The position numbers and the translations under genes were made by a program. This document shows positions 23,901 to 35,900 of a stretch of DNA of 61,000 nucleotides, in pieces. Positions within the stretch are counted from its first letter, which is position 1; each line of letters begins with the position of its first letter. The notes under the pieces were generated by a model that did no database searches, was not told the DNA's origin, and saw nothing but the letters and a program-made list of their open reading frames with translations. Source of the DNA: Symbiodinium natans. Taxonomy: Eukaryota; Sar; Dinophyceae; Suessiales; Symbiodiniaceae. Location: NCBI GenBank assembly GCA_905221605.1, contig CAJNDS010002380.1, forward strand, positions 154,001 through 215,000, in the 5' to 3' direction.

Positions 23901-26900
23901 TCGGTCCGCGATAGTGATCTTGACATGTCTGATGCAGTTCAGAAGACGCTGGAAGGCCTCCGTGGCGACGCCTTTCTTATCGCCCGAGACATAGGTCTCG
24001 AGAGGTTGTTGAAGCACGACGGCATTGATCTTCTCATTCAGAAGGTCAAGGACCAAGCATTTCCCTTGCAGGGGGAAGAGGCATCGGAATTGTTCAGGCA
24101 AGGCCAGTTGCTGACAGGTCCCTTGTCCAAACAATCAGGGGAGCCGATGTTGTCTTACATTTCCCGGCGAAAGCGCTGGTGGGTTACCCTAAGGGAATTG
24201 GACCCAGAAGTCAGGTTGTCAGAAGCCATGCGTGCCAATCTCCTTGTGGAACTGTCTGGTTTGTCGCGCCAAGAGCAGCTCATGGTGCGTACCGCAGCAC
24301 AAGCCGAGACAGTAGATGAGTATGCGCGCGTATTGATCAAGCATCATAGTGTTGTGCATATGCGTGAACGCTTGCTCGTTGAGAAAGACAAGCCTGCCGC
24401 TAGAACATGGTCCAAGCCCCGGTGGGAGAATACCTCATTTCAGCAGAAGCCTCGGTACGGTTACATGACACAGGGTTTCATGGAGGATGACGAGTATGAG
24501 TACCAGGAGCCAGAAAGTCAGGCCTATGTAGCCGAGGAACATGAGGTCGAGGAAGACGAAGGCGAATGGGTTGATGACAGCGCATTAGCCTTGGCTCTCA
24601 ATGCATATACAGCTATGCAGACAGAGCTTGGAGGCGAGCCAGGCGAGGAGCACGCCGAAGCATTGCAGCTGGCGTACGCAGCCCAAACCACACTTGCCAA
24701 CGTGAAGGGTAACAAAGGTAAGGGTTTTGGTAAGTCTGGCGGTAAGAAGGGTGGTAGGGTCCCTCCTTCCAATCTTTCTATCGCCGACAGGAAAGCCAAA
24801 CTTGCCGAGCTGAAGGCTCGCAGCCGATGCTTACGGTGCGGCGCAATCGGTCATTGGGCCGGTGACGCTGAATGCAGGTTTAAGGGTAGTCCTGGAGGTC
24901 CTAAGGGTTCCAGTAAGGGTGGTCCAGGTGCAGAGAAGTCTGCCTCACCCGGGAAGCCCGGGATGGCATCCTCCTCACAAGCCTACCTTGCCGCGCTGAG
25001 TGACGCATCGGACGATGAGACCCCTGCCATTCACCTTTCCAACACTTCAAGAGACATGGAGGGCTATCCCGCCGAAAGGAGCGGAGGACCCTCAGAGCGT
25101 CCTCGTGTTCGCAGATCGGAAGCCACCGCCATGCGTGACAGCCCACCGCCAGGATCTGACACCTTGTTCACTTTTGGTCATCACAAAGGCCTGACGTATG
25201 AACGAGTGCTGCACACCTATCCTGGGGATGTCCTTTGGGGTCAAACACAGAAGTGTCCTTCCAAGTGTTTGGGTGATTTCCTGAACTGGGTGCATGAGCA
25301 CTATGTGGTAGAAGACACGGACCCCATAGAAGTGCGTAGAAGAGACATCCCTCTTAGTACGATGATGCCCCCAACTCCCGTTGCTGACCGCGCAGCCAAC
25401 GCTGAAGGCACCGCCTCATCCAGTGCCGGTTTCCGGCCCAAGTGCAGGGGTGGTTGTAAGACCTTTAGCAAGACAGGGAGCAATTCGTACATAGACATGC
25501 GCACATGCAAGTCCTGTGGTACGGTAACCAAGACTCGCAAAGAACAGGTTCGGGTCGACCCAACCACATGCACGCATGCCCAGGTAGATCGTTCAGGTTC
25601 CAGCAAGACAACCAGCCGAATCAAGTGCAAGCTTTGTGGCATGATCCTAGATGAACTGCCCCAAGAGGAGAAGAAAGCTAGGGACGCAGCCGCAGCACAG
25701 CTGCGAGACACGAACACCCTAGACTTCGACATGATGCGCTCTATAGTGGGCAGAACAGGGGACCGAGTGCCTGTAGAAGTGGTCGTACCAGCCCTTGAAC
25801 AGTTCAAGGAGGCAGTTGAGGGTCACTTCGTCACCGAACCTTCGATAACGAGGGGAGACTTGTTTGCCTACCTTCAAGAGGCTCTGGACGATCATGCGGA
25901 TGATGCGAGCCCCACGAGCGCGAGTTGGGAGATGGCTTCATCGGGAAGAAGGCCCGGTACAGCAATGGTTGCCATGCTTGCCGGACCACACGAGGGAGTC
26001 GCAGACACGAACCCCAGTTTGAGCAAACTCCCCGTGGTTAACATTCGCACATCCCCACATGTTTTCGCAGTCCTGGATGAAGGGTGTAACTCAACGGTTC
26101 ATGGCGAGGATTGGGGTCACGAGAGCATGTCCAAGTATGCGAGCTTTGGGTATTCCACGAGGTTTGCGAAGGAGACTTCCAAGACCTTCAAGGGTTTGAG
26201 TGGTTCCACTTCCACGCTTGGGACCCGAACCTTTCCTTTCTGCCTTTTGCCCTTGGATTCAGTTGAGGGCGAGGAGGTTTCCCATAGGGAAAGATTGTGT
26301 GGGGCGCTAGATTCCCATGAGATCCCTGGTGGGGCACCCCTCCTACTATCGCTTCATGCCCAGAGTCAACTTGGGATGGCAAAAGACCTACACTTAGGGA
26401 CGTGCTCCGTAAGGCTCCCGTCGAACCCCGACAAGACCATTGAACTCAAGTTGCATGGGACATCAGACTCAGGTTTGCTTTGCATTTGCCTAACCGATGG
26501 TCTCTTGCAAGGGAAACAACCCCGCCTTGTTCGAGGATTTGCGATCCCACCGCCGCCTGCAGGTGCTGCTCGAGCAATAGCAGCAGAGGGTTCGGATAAG
26601 TGCGCAAACAGCAAGGTCACCAAGCGAAAGGCCTCTTCAATGCAGACGCACTCTATAAGTGAACCCCAAGGTGAGAACACCATTTTGACAGCAGCCATGG
26701 CCATCGCACCTTCACAGCGCCCCGCGCCTAAGGCGAGGCCTCAGCAGCTGAATTCCGAGACCTTCCCCACCGAGGGAGGAGACAATCCCAAGCACGCCGC
26801 GGACATTTTTACCTTCGGCTACAACTTCGAGGAGGCCGTCGATAAGATCCGCAACGCTTGGGAGCCACAGCATTTCGCTGATATGTTTAGTGAGATGCGC

Positions 26901-29900
26901 TCGGCAGAGGCTACCCTTGAACTCGGAGGCGCATTCGTCGGCATCTTCTTTGACCTGACATATTTGCCGAATGCCAGGAGTTTGGATCCTGAGCTCGCAG
27001 ACCGCAAGCGAGATAGAGGCCTCCGAGATCATGTGGGTTCCCACCCTTCTATAATGAAGGCGATAGCTGCAGACCCTGGATTCCTGCAACATTGCAGAGC
27101 CATCCGTTCCAAGGTGAAGAAGTCAATGGAGCAGGGCTACCAGGCGATGAACATTAGCGTTGTCTGCAAGCAAAACCGGCACCGTTCCGTGGCAGGAGGC
27201 ATCCTCATTGAGCACATGCTACTTCGCGTTGAAGGACTTCATGTTTCCATGCAGCATTGCAACAGCGAACAGACCTGGCCGCTCATGGGTGGATCTTGCC
27301 GCGGGCATTGCAGCTGGTGCACACATCGCACAGACGATGCGAAGGCGGCCTACGAGCAGGTGTTAGCCGACTTCATCAAGTATCTGGAAGGCGATGTCAA
27401 GGAGAGCACCACATGCATTTTGCACTGCGAGTCAGAGCCTGAAAGGGCCCCGGGCACAGCTCCGGAGGAAGTCACTGATCTGGACGCAGACGATGAGGTG
27501 GAAGAGGTCCCATCAGATCCGCAGGGAGTAGCGCCTGGAGAGGGAGAGTCAGCATCGCAGGCAGCTACTCGGTTGGGGCTTCGTGGCAAGCAGCACACCT
27601 CCTACGTGGCGAAGTGGGACCCGAGCTCCCTGACAGGGAGGCTTCATCAGCAAGCGGGCTCAGGTGTGTTCACTGCCACCTCAAGTCATCTGCCAGTTCA
27701 GGCCCAGGTACAAACCCTGGAGAGAAAGTTAGCGCTGCGCGACAAGGAAGTCGAGTCACTTCGAAGCAAGCTCCGGGACGCCGAGCGGGACAAGCAGGAG
27801 GCGGAACGGAGAGCGGAGCGTGCAGAACAGCTCCTGCAAGATGCCCTTGCCAGGCTCCGCCCGAGCCACCCAAGCCACCTGTGAGACGATGGACCCCACA
27901 TTTGGAGGCGCGTGCCAACAGGGCCGCCGACGAGGAGTTCTGGCAGAGGCGCTTTGAGGAGAATCGACCCCTGGACAGGCGGGAGCTGAAGAACTACTTC
28001 CATGATCCGGCGGCTAACAACTCTAACGCCGCCTGGGCGCAGTGGAGGAAGAGTCAGGGCCCCGCACCGCCGGGAGAGGGCAAACGCATCAAGTTGGATC
28101 CGGCAATCGTCGCTTTGGATCTTACGGAGATTCCAACTTCGGACGACGCCAGCCTTTCGTGGAACAGGCGAGTCCTGGTCGACCTGCTCCCGGACCAGGT
28201 GATGCACGAGTTCTGCGGCCTTCTGTATGGGCGTCCGAGTCCGGCGTTGTGGATTGGCCCCTACATGCCCAAGTCCTTCTCCACTCAGGATCTGGAACAC
28301 ACGGACAAGTCCGAGCGCCACAACTTCAAGGTGACTGCCGTGACCCCTCACACGAGGGAGGGATACAAGCCTTGTGGGAATGTCAAAGGCCCTACACCGA
28401 TCGGGTGGCTGTTTCTCAACGACAACCCGAAGAACAAGGGCGGCGTGTGGATCCCACAGGGGACGGTGTGTCCTCCCGGTCACAGTACCGAGGATGTTTG
28501 CGGTGAATTCAAGGCCGAGCAAGTGTGCCCAACCGAACCTCCGCCAAGTGGAGGTGCGTACCTTGTGCTTTGGTTGTATCCAAAGGCCTTTGCACCGGAC
28601 ACAGTTCCGAAGACCCTTGCAGACCGCGATGAGCTGAGCGCATATATGGCGTCATTGCAGGGGGTTAATGACTTTGGGGAGTTTAAGCAGGTAAGGTTCG
28701 ATGTTGAGGATTCCGACGATGAGTTTGAGCTAATCCCTGCGCATGATGGTCCCAGAGCAGTTACCCGTGACACTGCGCACTCATTGCCCAAACTCAGCAA
28801 CAGGCAGAGGAAGAGGGTGCTTAGTGGGATTCAGGAAATGGTTGCGGGAGATCGTGTGTTGCAAGCGATTGCATTCAATGCAGCAGTGGCTACGGATCAC
28901 ATGATTGCCTTCACCCCCACTGAGCCTCTTATTTCACACTGCAAATGGGTATCCGAATCCCTTGACGCGCAGGTGATCAGCGAGACCATTGCCAACCTGG
29001 AGACAGGTGTGCCCGGTCTCATAGTTCTGAGGGTCGACGCTCCCACCGAGGAGTTGTGTCTAGAGTGTGAGTGCCTAGCTGACACAGCTGGAGTGAGCAT
29101 TGTCTTGGTGAGCCCCTATGGATGCCCAACACTCGAAAGTACTGTCGAGGTAAGAGGAGACTTGAATGTTTCCGGGATAGGGCCGAACATCGACGATGCA
29201 CTCCAGGTTTTGTCCACATGGACTGAGAGCTATGGCATGAGCCCCCGTTGCTATGCAGACACGGAAGAACATGATTTCTGGGCCACATGTCGCGACATTT
29301 CACAGGAGCTTTACCTGAACTCTTACACACGCAATTGCTTTGTAGGGTCGGAAGGTTTAGGTTCCGACATGGAAGATCAGGAACTCATCCCCGATGAAGA
29401 GATGGCAGGTCCTTAGGCAGAGCAAGGCATCCAAGGAGTTCATCCTAGCTGCCCGCCTTCACCGATGTAAGGCTTGCCTAGACACTGCACCAGTTCCGCG
29501 ACATCATCCAGTCTCGGGGGAATCGGTGTTTCCGAAAGAGTTCAATCACACACTTGGCATAGATTGCATGGAAGTAAAGGATGTCGATGGTCCCGCTACA
29601 CTGCAGTCAACATGGTCGACATGGGAACCAGCTTCCAGCAAGTAGCCCTGATAAAGTCAGGAGGAGGCAATCCCAGCGCACGACAATGTTTGCAGGTCTT
29701 CATGGAGCGATGGGTATCGTGGGCAGGACATCCACAGCATGTAGTGGTTGATAGGGGAACGCATTTCAAGGGAGAGTTTGCAAGTTACATGGGACAACAT
29801 GGGATTCACCTCCGAAATGCACCCTTAGAATCTCCGCAGACCATAGGGAAGGTCGAAAGACATGGTGGTTTGCTCAAGGCACTGGTAAGGAAAACAGTGC

Positions 29901-32900
29901 AGGAGATTCAGCCCTCGACTTGGGAAGACATGGTCATGGTAGTCAGTGAATGTGTGACTACAAAGAATGACCTGTCCAGACATCAAGGTTTCAGCCCATC
30001 ACAGCATGTGCTAGGCAAGCGACCTAGGACACCAGGTTCAGTCATGGATGAAGATGAGAGCATGGGAACTTTGTTGGCCCGTTTCGATGAGACCACTCCT
30101 TTCTATTCCCGACATAGAGCCCGGGAAGAAGCCCGCAAAGCCTTTGTGCATTTGGACTCGTCCAGGAAGGTTGCTCGTGCATTGCAAAGGAATGCAGCTC
30201 CCATGGACATGGAGTTCCAGGTGGGCGATTTCGTCATTTATCGAAGAGACAATTTGCCCGGTTCAACTTCCACTGTGTGGTCAACTGCAAGCCGCGTGAT
30301 AGGGCGCGAGGCAGAGAATGCATACTGGTTGCTGCATGAGGGTGTGCCTGTGTTGGTCAATGCCAGAAAGATGAGGCCTGCAGATGAGGTCGAAGTAGCT
30401 GCACGTCGAGTTCTGACCGGAGAGCCCGTTCTGCCAGGTTCCATTGTCCACGGTCCAGAGCAACGTTATCTCGACGAAAGAGATAAGGATCCAGTAACAG
30501 CGCCTTCTACCCCCAGACCGAACACTGGCATAGCGTCGGCTCCCTCTACTCCCATGAGAGTCGCAGCGGCCGAGAGTCCCGCCATCACAAGCAAGGAGAT
30601 TTCGCCCAGTGATAAGACGGGCAGGGAAAGAACTCGTTCCCCGCCCAGACAAAGCTCCAGCGCGCTGATGGCTGAGGCACAGGACACCGATCCTGTAGAA
30701 GCAAAGGCAAGCGAGCTCCTGGAAGCAATGGCCTTCGAGACAAGCCACTGTCTCGAACTACTCAGGTTGTGCAAGGAACACAAACCGAAGAGGACGAAAA
30801 GAGCGATGTTCCAAGACGCAACGGATGATGAGCTTGCCGCTAGCTTCGGTGTTTATAGGCACGGTGGTTTTGTTGGGATTTCTAATCCTACTAAGCAGCG
30901 CCCGTGTTTTGTGACCTACTTGAACCGCTTCCTGAGGCACCACTGTGAGAAGGCAGGCTACACCGAGTTCACTTGGAATGGGATCCAAGTAAGCGAATCG
31001 CGGGCAAGTTTGCACAAAGACAACTCCAATTTGAAGGGGTCGCTCAATTTCACCATGAGTTTGGGAAATTATTCGACAGGAGGTCACTTGTGGATAGAAA
31101 ACCCTGAGGGGAACACAGTGATTGACGTTTGTGGCAACCTTGTTCCCGGGACTCTACACACCACTCGAGGCAAAGTCCTTCGTTTTGATCCAAAGAAACT
31201 CCATATGGTGGAACCCCATGAAGGGCAGAGGTTCAGCATCATTGGGTTCACTATGAATCACTTGGGGAAGTTGCGCGCAGATGAACACCAGATGATGGAA
31301 GACTTGGAATTCCCACAACCGCGTATTCCATCACCCCAAGTAGAGCAGCCCCGTCAGGAGGAGCCTGAGCGAGCAGACGACATGCACTCCTCAGACGACG
31401 AGGAAGTTGGAACAGGTTTCCTAGCCTCACTTTTGGACTACCACAACAGCCCGGCCGAGGTGCAGTTGGGGTTGGACGAGGCCATGCTCGCGGAGTGGGC
31501 CAAGTATCAGGAATTTCACGCTGTGATACCTTGCTCAAAGAAGCAAGTGCAGGAGTTGCTTAGCCAAGGACACATCTGCGTGCCCACCAAGTGGGTTCTC
31601 ACCGACAAACATGAACATTTGAAAGGCACCCCCGGCTATCGTCCCAAATACAAAGCTAGGCTAGTCGCATGCGGGAATTTCGAGCACATCTCCACAGGGG
31701 AGGACATTCGTGCAGATTCCCCGACAGCCGAGCCTGAAGCACTGGCTTTCATTTGTTCCTGGGCATCCTCACTCGGTTTGCGAATCAAGGCAGCCGACAT
31801 CACGAACGCCTACTTTCAGGGTAAGCCGCTCGAGAGATTGCTGATCCTCAAGGCTCCTAGCAACCCCAAGGGCGTTCCGGACAAGGAAATCCAGGAATCC
31901 GGCTACATGATTGCCCGTGTCCCAGTGTATGGAACGACCGACGCCGGCCGAAACCTCTACCTTCGCATAGTCGAAGAGACAAAGTGCATCGGACTGAAGT
32001 CATCCCAGATCATGTCCGCGTTGTACTACGCGCACGACACAAGCGGCCGGCTGTGCGCTATGCTGTGCACTCACGTGGACGACTTCTTCTGGGCAGCGTT
32101 CGGTGAGGGCGAGCTGAAGATCCAGCAGTTGCTGGACCACTTCAAAATCGGGAGGATCGAAGAGGGTAGCTTCAGGTTCTGTGGCAGAGAATACGCTCAG
32201 CACCCCGATGGCACCATCGAGATCAACTCAAGGGACAACACGCGTGCCATCGCTCCCCTCGAGATCCCCAAGGGTGCAAAGTTGACGACACCTGTCACAC
32301 AAGGACAGAGGACGGCGCTTCGGTCCGTCATAGGTTCACTCGCGTGGGTGGCCCGGGCTACAAGGCCCGACCTCGCGTACCGCGTCAACGCATTGCAACA
32401 GCGAGTGACCGTCGCGACCATCGACACGATGAGAGAGGCCAACCGTGTGGTCGCACTCGCCTTGGGCGACGCAGAGCGCAGCATCGTGTATCGCGCCAAG
32501 ATACTGCCGTGGAGCAGTGGCCCCCTCGCAGTAGTCACGTTTTGTGACGCCTCTTTTGCTGCTGAAGCTGGGTACAAGTCCCAGAGGGGGAGGTTGCACT
32601 ACCTCACTGACGCGGAAACAGCACGCGACGTGAACGCACCCAAGCACAAGCTTCACCTGGTTGCATTCGGTAGCTCTACGATGAAACGAGTCTGCCGCGC
32701 GACACTACAGTGTGAAGCGTACAGCCTGCAGCATGCCACCGAGCACGGAGACAGGATCCGTGCGACACTCCTAGAGTTGCAAGGCAAACTGCCGTCACTG
32801 CATGACTGGAGCGAAGTAGCGCCGAGAAAGATGCTACACCTGCAGTACTCCGACTGCAGATCGCTCACAGATCATTTGCTGTCGTCGGTACCCAGACCAG

Positions 32901-35900
32901 TGGAAGACAAGCGTCTTGCTATCGAAATGACAGCATTGCGTCAAGCACTGTGGGTAGACGAGACACCGACGAGCGAAGCCTTCGCACCATTCGGTGACAT
33001 CCTGCGATGGATTCCAACCCACCTTCAGTTGGCTGACTGCTTGACCAAGAGCATGAAGCCCAAGCTTCTGAACGACGCCTTGGAGAGCAACGAGGCCGTT
33101 GTGAAAGAAGAAGCACCAGCTGAGTGACGAATTTCACTTCTCTTGAGGCGCACTCATCCACTCGTTGATAAGACGGGTGTGAGATTTTCCTGTACACACG
33201 CGCCGAGTTGGATTTCGTATAGTGCAGAAGCTGTTAGACGAACACTTGTATAGGCATGAGCAAACATGCAAGCGTCAAATAGCATTCATGAGACAAGTTC
33301 CTGCATGACAGGCGCCTTGGGCTCAATCGGAAAAAGCAAGCTACGTAGTCTAGTCACTGTGACTCCGGCCCCAGTACCCCGCTTCTGAAAACCCTAAACA
33401 TGCCCTCAGTTTGCGAGGGTCTGGAATGGTGGCACCCTACGCCGCAACATGTGCAAGGTCTGGAAGGGTCAGGGCTGCCATTGCAGACCCTAGCCCAGGA
33501 CCACTTCAGCCCTTGGTGATCGCGCAACACACCCTGCAGTCCTGCATGCAAAGGTCTGGAATCGTTAGGGTATGTTGGGGTCTGAAATGGTGCCGGGATG
33601 TCCGTGTGACGGCCCCAGCGCGGACCCATGCAGAACCCGGTTTAGGGTCTACAATGGTGGGTTCAGGGTCTGGCCACCCTGAGGGGATCCCTAAACCCTA
33701 AGCCACACCCCAATTCCCAACACCAAGTCAAACATCAGACCTCTTTCTGCCTTACAGAAAATCTTGCGATCCCCCGAAGCTCGAGATCTCCAGCCTCTGA
33801 GATCTTCATGCTCACCTTCTTCGTGCAGAACCCCTCGCGGCTGCCCATCTACATGATGGCCGACGTGATTCAGGCCACGCCGAGTTTCAGTGGGGCCAGG
33901 AGGTAGCCCTGACCCTGAACCCTCTTCAGAAGGGTGTGGTTTGTCTGTAGGTTTCAGGTGCCGACACCCCTGCTGATTTACAGCTCTTGCCCGCGAGCCT
34001 TCATCTTGGGGGCATCTGACAATCAGTTCTCAAAGTGTAAGACTTGGGGTTCCAGGGGTTTGTAGAGGTTTCGGGTTCAGAGGTAGAAAGCCCTTTTAAA
34101 CAGGTTTATAACAGTTTGCGGTTCAGGGTTTTGGGAAACTCTCAATGCTCTACATCCCGAGGAGGACCCCCAAAGCTTGAGGTCGAAACCCTAAACGCTC
34201 AACCCTGAAGCCCCCGAGGCTTGAAGATTTGGAGCGGGACCCTGCACCCCAAAGAGCCGAATCTCACAAATCTTCCATGTAGCTACTCTTTGCTTAAGAA
34301 CCCCCCCCCCAAAAAAAAAAAATAACAAAAACAAGAAAAGCAATCTTCCTTATACGGAAATAAAGGGGATTCTAGGCCAATAGTAGTAAGGGACCATGTA
34401 ACTTCCTTGAGATGTTCCCCTTCATACTGACAGTCCTTAATAGGGATTATGATAGGAGGTACTTGCCATAATCCCTACTAAGGACTCTTAGCATAAGGGG
34501 GTACTATAATCCCTACCAAGGACTGTTAGCATAAAGGGGGAACATCCCTAAACCCAAATCCCTAAACCCTAAACCCTATCCCAACAGCGACCCTTAGAAT
34601 GGGAGCCTCGGGCCCAGGTGGCCCGAAAGCTGGCCCAACGCCTCAGAAGCTTTAGGAGGTACCGGCGGATCTCAATGCCCCTCGACCTGGTTCACCTGGT
34701 TCAGGGTTCTTGTTGGGCTTCGGGGGGGGGGGGGGGGTTGCTTAGGGTTTAGGGGTTTAGGGTTTAGGGTTAGGGGGGGGGGGGTGGGGGGGGGGGGGGG
34801 GGGGGGGGGTTTAAGGGTTGAACTGGGGGTTGAAATGATGTTGCAAGTCGCTTCTGCTTGGCAAATTTCCCACAGCTGCAGCAGAGTTGGTCCTGATGAT
34901 CGGTCGGAAATGCGGCATTTTGCAGCACGTTGGTGCCTGCGCGCTGCGAAGTGCTGCTAAGCATGCTGTAAGTTGCGGCAGTAAGTACCGGTGGAAGCCG
35001 CCCAACACCTGGAAATGCTGTAATTCACAGCATCTGGGCCCGTGAACCGCCAGGTAATTTAGCCAAGAGAGGGTCGCCAATGTTAGGGAAAAGAAAAACA
35101 GGGTCAGGTCGTCCGCCAACGTGGTAAAAAAGCAGCCCTCGGCTCTTTCAGGGTTTCGTGTACGGGCAAAGGATTCTGCCCAACAGCACTGGAAACAAGC
35201 TCTAAACCCTGAACTCTGAAGCTCTAAGCCCGTATCCCTGAACCCGACCACTAAGCTTTCAGCCTTCAGCCCTCAGCCCTCATCCCTCATCCCTCAGCCC
35301 AAAGCCCGACGTCCTAAGCCCTGAGCCCTAAGCCCTAAACTCTAAACCCCAAACCCTAAACCCTGAACCCCAAACCCTCAACCCTAAACCCTAAACCGTA
35401 AACCCCATCCAAGAGCCCTAAACCAGTACACCCGGAATCCAGGAACATGGAGCTCTGCTTCCCGGATGCCGGAGCCCCAGAAGCAGTGCAAGCTCAGATC
35501 CCCCCAGTTTTTGGGTTTGAGGTTTAGGGTTTAGGGTTTGAAGTTTAGGGTTTAGGGTTTGGGTTTGGGGTTTAGGGTTCAGGGTTTGGGAGGTTTAGGG
35601 CAGGGTTTAGGGATGAGGGTGTAGAGTCTACTTCAAGGCTTGTTGGTTGTAAGAAGTAAGGGCATATGGCCCATACCACCCTTCATTCAGTCCCTTTTAA
35701 GAGTCCCCCGCTTTTGCGTTTTCGAAGGGCGGGATTGCGTGGCGGGATTACTGGTTGATCACCATCGGACATGAGATTTGGGGCTATTGAGGTGGGAACC
35801 TAGGGTTTTGCATGGCCTTGGGGTTCGGAGATTCCGGGGGGTAGGGTTCTCTCAAGTAGAGTGGGCTCTAGGACTCCTGTCCCACAGCAAGGCCACGGAC

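Larger units (their letters stand above)
23080..33390 (+). mobile_element. Ty1/copia-order LTR retrotransposon, 10.3 kb, in HRD1 intron 13
   Basis: Two 213-bp LTRs bound 9.9 kb of coding DNA in the order gag, protease, accessory domains, integrase, accessory domain, reverse transcriptase, RNase H. Integrase before RT is the Ty1/copia order. The LTRs differ at 2 of 213 sites, and a 5-bp ACCCT duplication flanks them, so the insertion looks recent. Removing element and duplication restores a continuous heptamer motif and an intron of about 540 bp. It is in the same direction as the host gene. Three reading-frame breaks mean this copy, as read, cannot make one continuous polyprotein. Confidence 0.95.

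Noticed and set aside
26778-27340. RapZ-like similarity as bacterial contamination
   Set aside because: It is in the middle of a long open frame that also holds the retrotransposon protease and zinc knuckle.
27614-27860. The first 90 residues of ORF2 as a real N-terminus
   Set aside because: They overlap the ORF1 coiled coil in another frame and are Cys/Ser/Gly-rich nonsense-like sequence. The Met at 27614 is incidental.
30833-31279. Dioxygenase-like segment as a host prolyl hydroxylase gene interrupted by the element
   Set aside because: It is in the same uninterrupted frame as integrase and RT, with no splice borders around it.
34770-35251. Minus-strand ORFs ending in a poly-Pro run
   Set aside because: The Pro run is the poly-G tract, and the rest has no exon borders or recognisable motif.
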